Source of the DNA: JACJYE01 sp964432875
GTDB taxonomy: Bacteria > Bacteroidota > Bacteroidia > Chitinophagales > Saprospiraceae
NCBI GenBank assembly: GCA_964432875.1
Contig: CAYSPJ010000205.1
Location: 1 to 6,945 of the forward strand
Direction: 5' to 3'
DNA: 6,945 nt
Under the pieces are notes generated by a model. That model saw only the letters and a list, made by a program, of their open reading frames with translations, searched no databases and was not told the DNA's origin. How positions within the stretch are numbered: the stretch's first letter is position 1; every line of letters starts with the position of its first letter. A program made the translations under genes and the position numbers. Of this stretch, positions 6,790 through 6,945 are shown piece after piece.

Positions 6790-6833
6790 GCTCGCCCGGT
6801 GGAATATAAGCTTTACTATTCCACGGGGCGAGC
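6790..6833 (+). terminator. Strong 17-bp hairpin, possible transcription terminator of the GH9 gene
   Basis: The arms 6790-6806 and 6817-6833 pair over 17 positions with a single G-G mismatch (6798 with 6825). The 10-base loop is TAAGCTTTAC. The inner eight pairs (GTGGAATA with TATTCCAC) are perfect and the outer eight are GC-rich. It lies 50 bases after the GH9 stop. It lacks a downstream T-run, so it may instead be a repeat-element hairpin. A shorter competing stem, GGGCGA (6778-6783) with TCGCCC (6792-6797), would use the left arm and exclude this one. Confidence 0.5.
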
Positions 6834-6880
6834 TACGAGCCACGAGTTCTGTGCCATGTCTGAACTCGCGGCTCGAAGCT
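6831..6880 (+). repeat. Inverted repeat 3 after the GH9 gene
   Basis: The inner arms 6836-6849 and 6862-6875 pair over 14 positions with one mismatch (A6841 opposite C6870). After an A-A mismatch (6835 with 6876) four further pairs extend the stem to 6831-6834 with 6877-6880. The loop is 12 bases (TGTGCCATGTCT). It shares bases 6831-6833 with the preceding hairpin, so the full stems cannot both form completely. Confidence 0.55.
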
Positions 6881-6894
6881 CGAGACTCGAAGCT
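6872..6894 (+). repeat. Short direct repeat CTCGAAGCT x2
   Basis: The nonamer CTCGAAGCT occurs at 6872-6880 and again at 6886-6894, a 14-base period. CGAG/CTCG words recur throughout 6829-6890, giving a low-complexity palindromic texture quite unlike the coding sequence. This resembles dispersed intergenic repeat elements, but only one copy is visible here. Confidence 0.5.
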
Positions 6895-6945
6895 AGTGCC
6901 CCATGAACGAAGTTCTTGCACACCCAAGCCTTGCCCTTTCACCGC

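Larger units (their letters stand above)
6740..6945. other. Non-coding right-hand end of the window
   Basis: No reading frame here encodes a recognisable protein. The 206 bases are dominated by three inverted repeats and a nonamer direct repeat up to 6894. From 6895 to 6945 I see only a weak dyad: GAAC (6905-6908) with GTTC (6912-6915), flanked by GTGC (6896-6899) and GCAC (6918-6921). The next gene must begin or end beyond the window. Confidence 0.6.

Noticed and set aside
6790..6833. Classical Rho-independent terminator
   Set aside because: The stem is strong but no T-run follows on either strand, so only a tentative terminator is kept.
6740..6894. CRISPR-like array
   Set aside because: Repeats are short, unevenly spaced and mostly inverted, with no regular spacer units and no cas gene nearby.
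6667..6942. A 91-codon minus-strand frame over the right-hand non-coding region
   Set aside because: It runs through the inverted repeats and into the 3' end of the GH9 gene, and is Ser/Arg-rich with no domain, so the repeats explain it better.

Overview
The window holds five protein genes, one reading leftwards and four reading rightwards, plus about 200 bases of structured non-coding DNA at the right end. The sequence is moderately GC-rich. None of the starts has a clear Shine-Dalgarno sequence. Two upstream regions carry the TAnnTTTG-type -7 element used by Bacteroidota sigma factors, one of them with a well-spaced TTTG -33 element. Together with the gene families (NamZ/DUF1343 lipoprotein, SemiSWEET, GH9 with an extra C-terminal domain) this suggests a Bacteroidota bacterium, perhaps a GC-rich Saprospiria/Lewinella-like lineage. 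The phylum is a reasonable inference; the finer placement is a guess.

Layout. Positions 1-1107 (minus) encode a secreted transglutaminase-like protein whose C-terminus lies beyond the left edge. A 165-base divergent spacer separates it from a NamZ-type exo-beta-N-acetylmuramidase lipoprotein (1273-2604, plus) with an unusually long proline-rich tether. After 36 bases comes a three-helix SemiSWEET sugar transporter (2641-2928). Its stop overlaps the start of sbcD (2925-4136) in an ATGA junction. A 110-base spacer with a good Bacteroidota-type promoter candidate leads into an 830-residue secreted protein (4247-6739): an Ig-like CelD_N domain, a GH9 catalytic domain and a C-terminal NodB-like polysaccharide-deacetylase domain. 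The remaining 206 bases contain three consecutive inverted repeats and a short direct repeat, with no credible gene.

How the genes may work together. Three of the five products are predicted to be exported and to act on envelope or polysaccharide material: the transglutaminase-like protein, NamZ and the GH9/NodB fusion. The SemiSWEET could move small sugars across the inner membrane. A saccharide-scavenging theme (peptidoglycan or amino-sugar polymers) is possible but is inference. SbcD, a DNA-repair nuclease subunit, looks like a passenger in the operon, and its usual partner gene sbcC is not in the window.

The most interesting items are the GH9-NodB fusion, whose deacetylase motifs are non-canonical, and the stacked inverted repeats after it. 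I found no CRISPR array, transposase, tRNA or rRNA, and no clear evidence of a wholly new multi-gene system.
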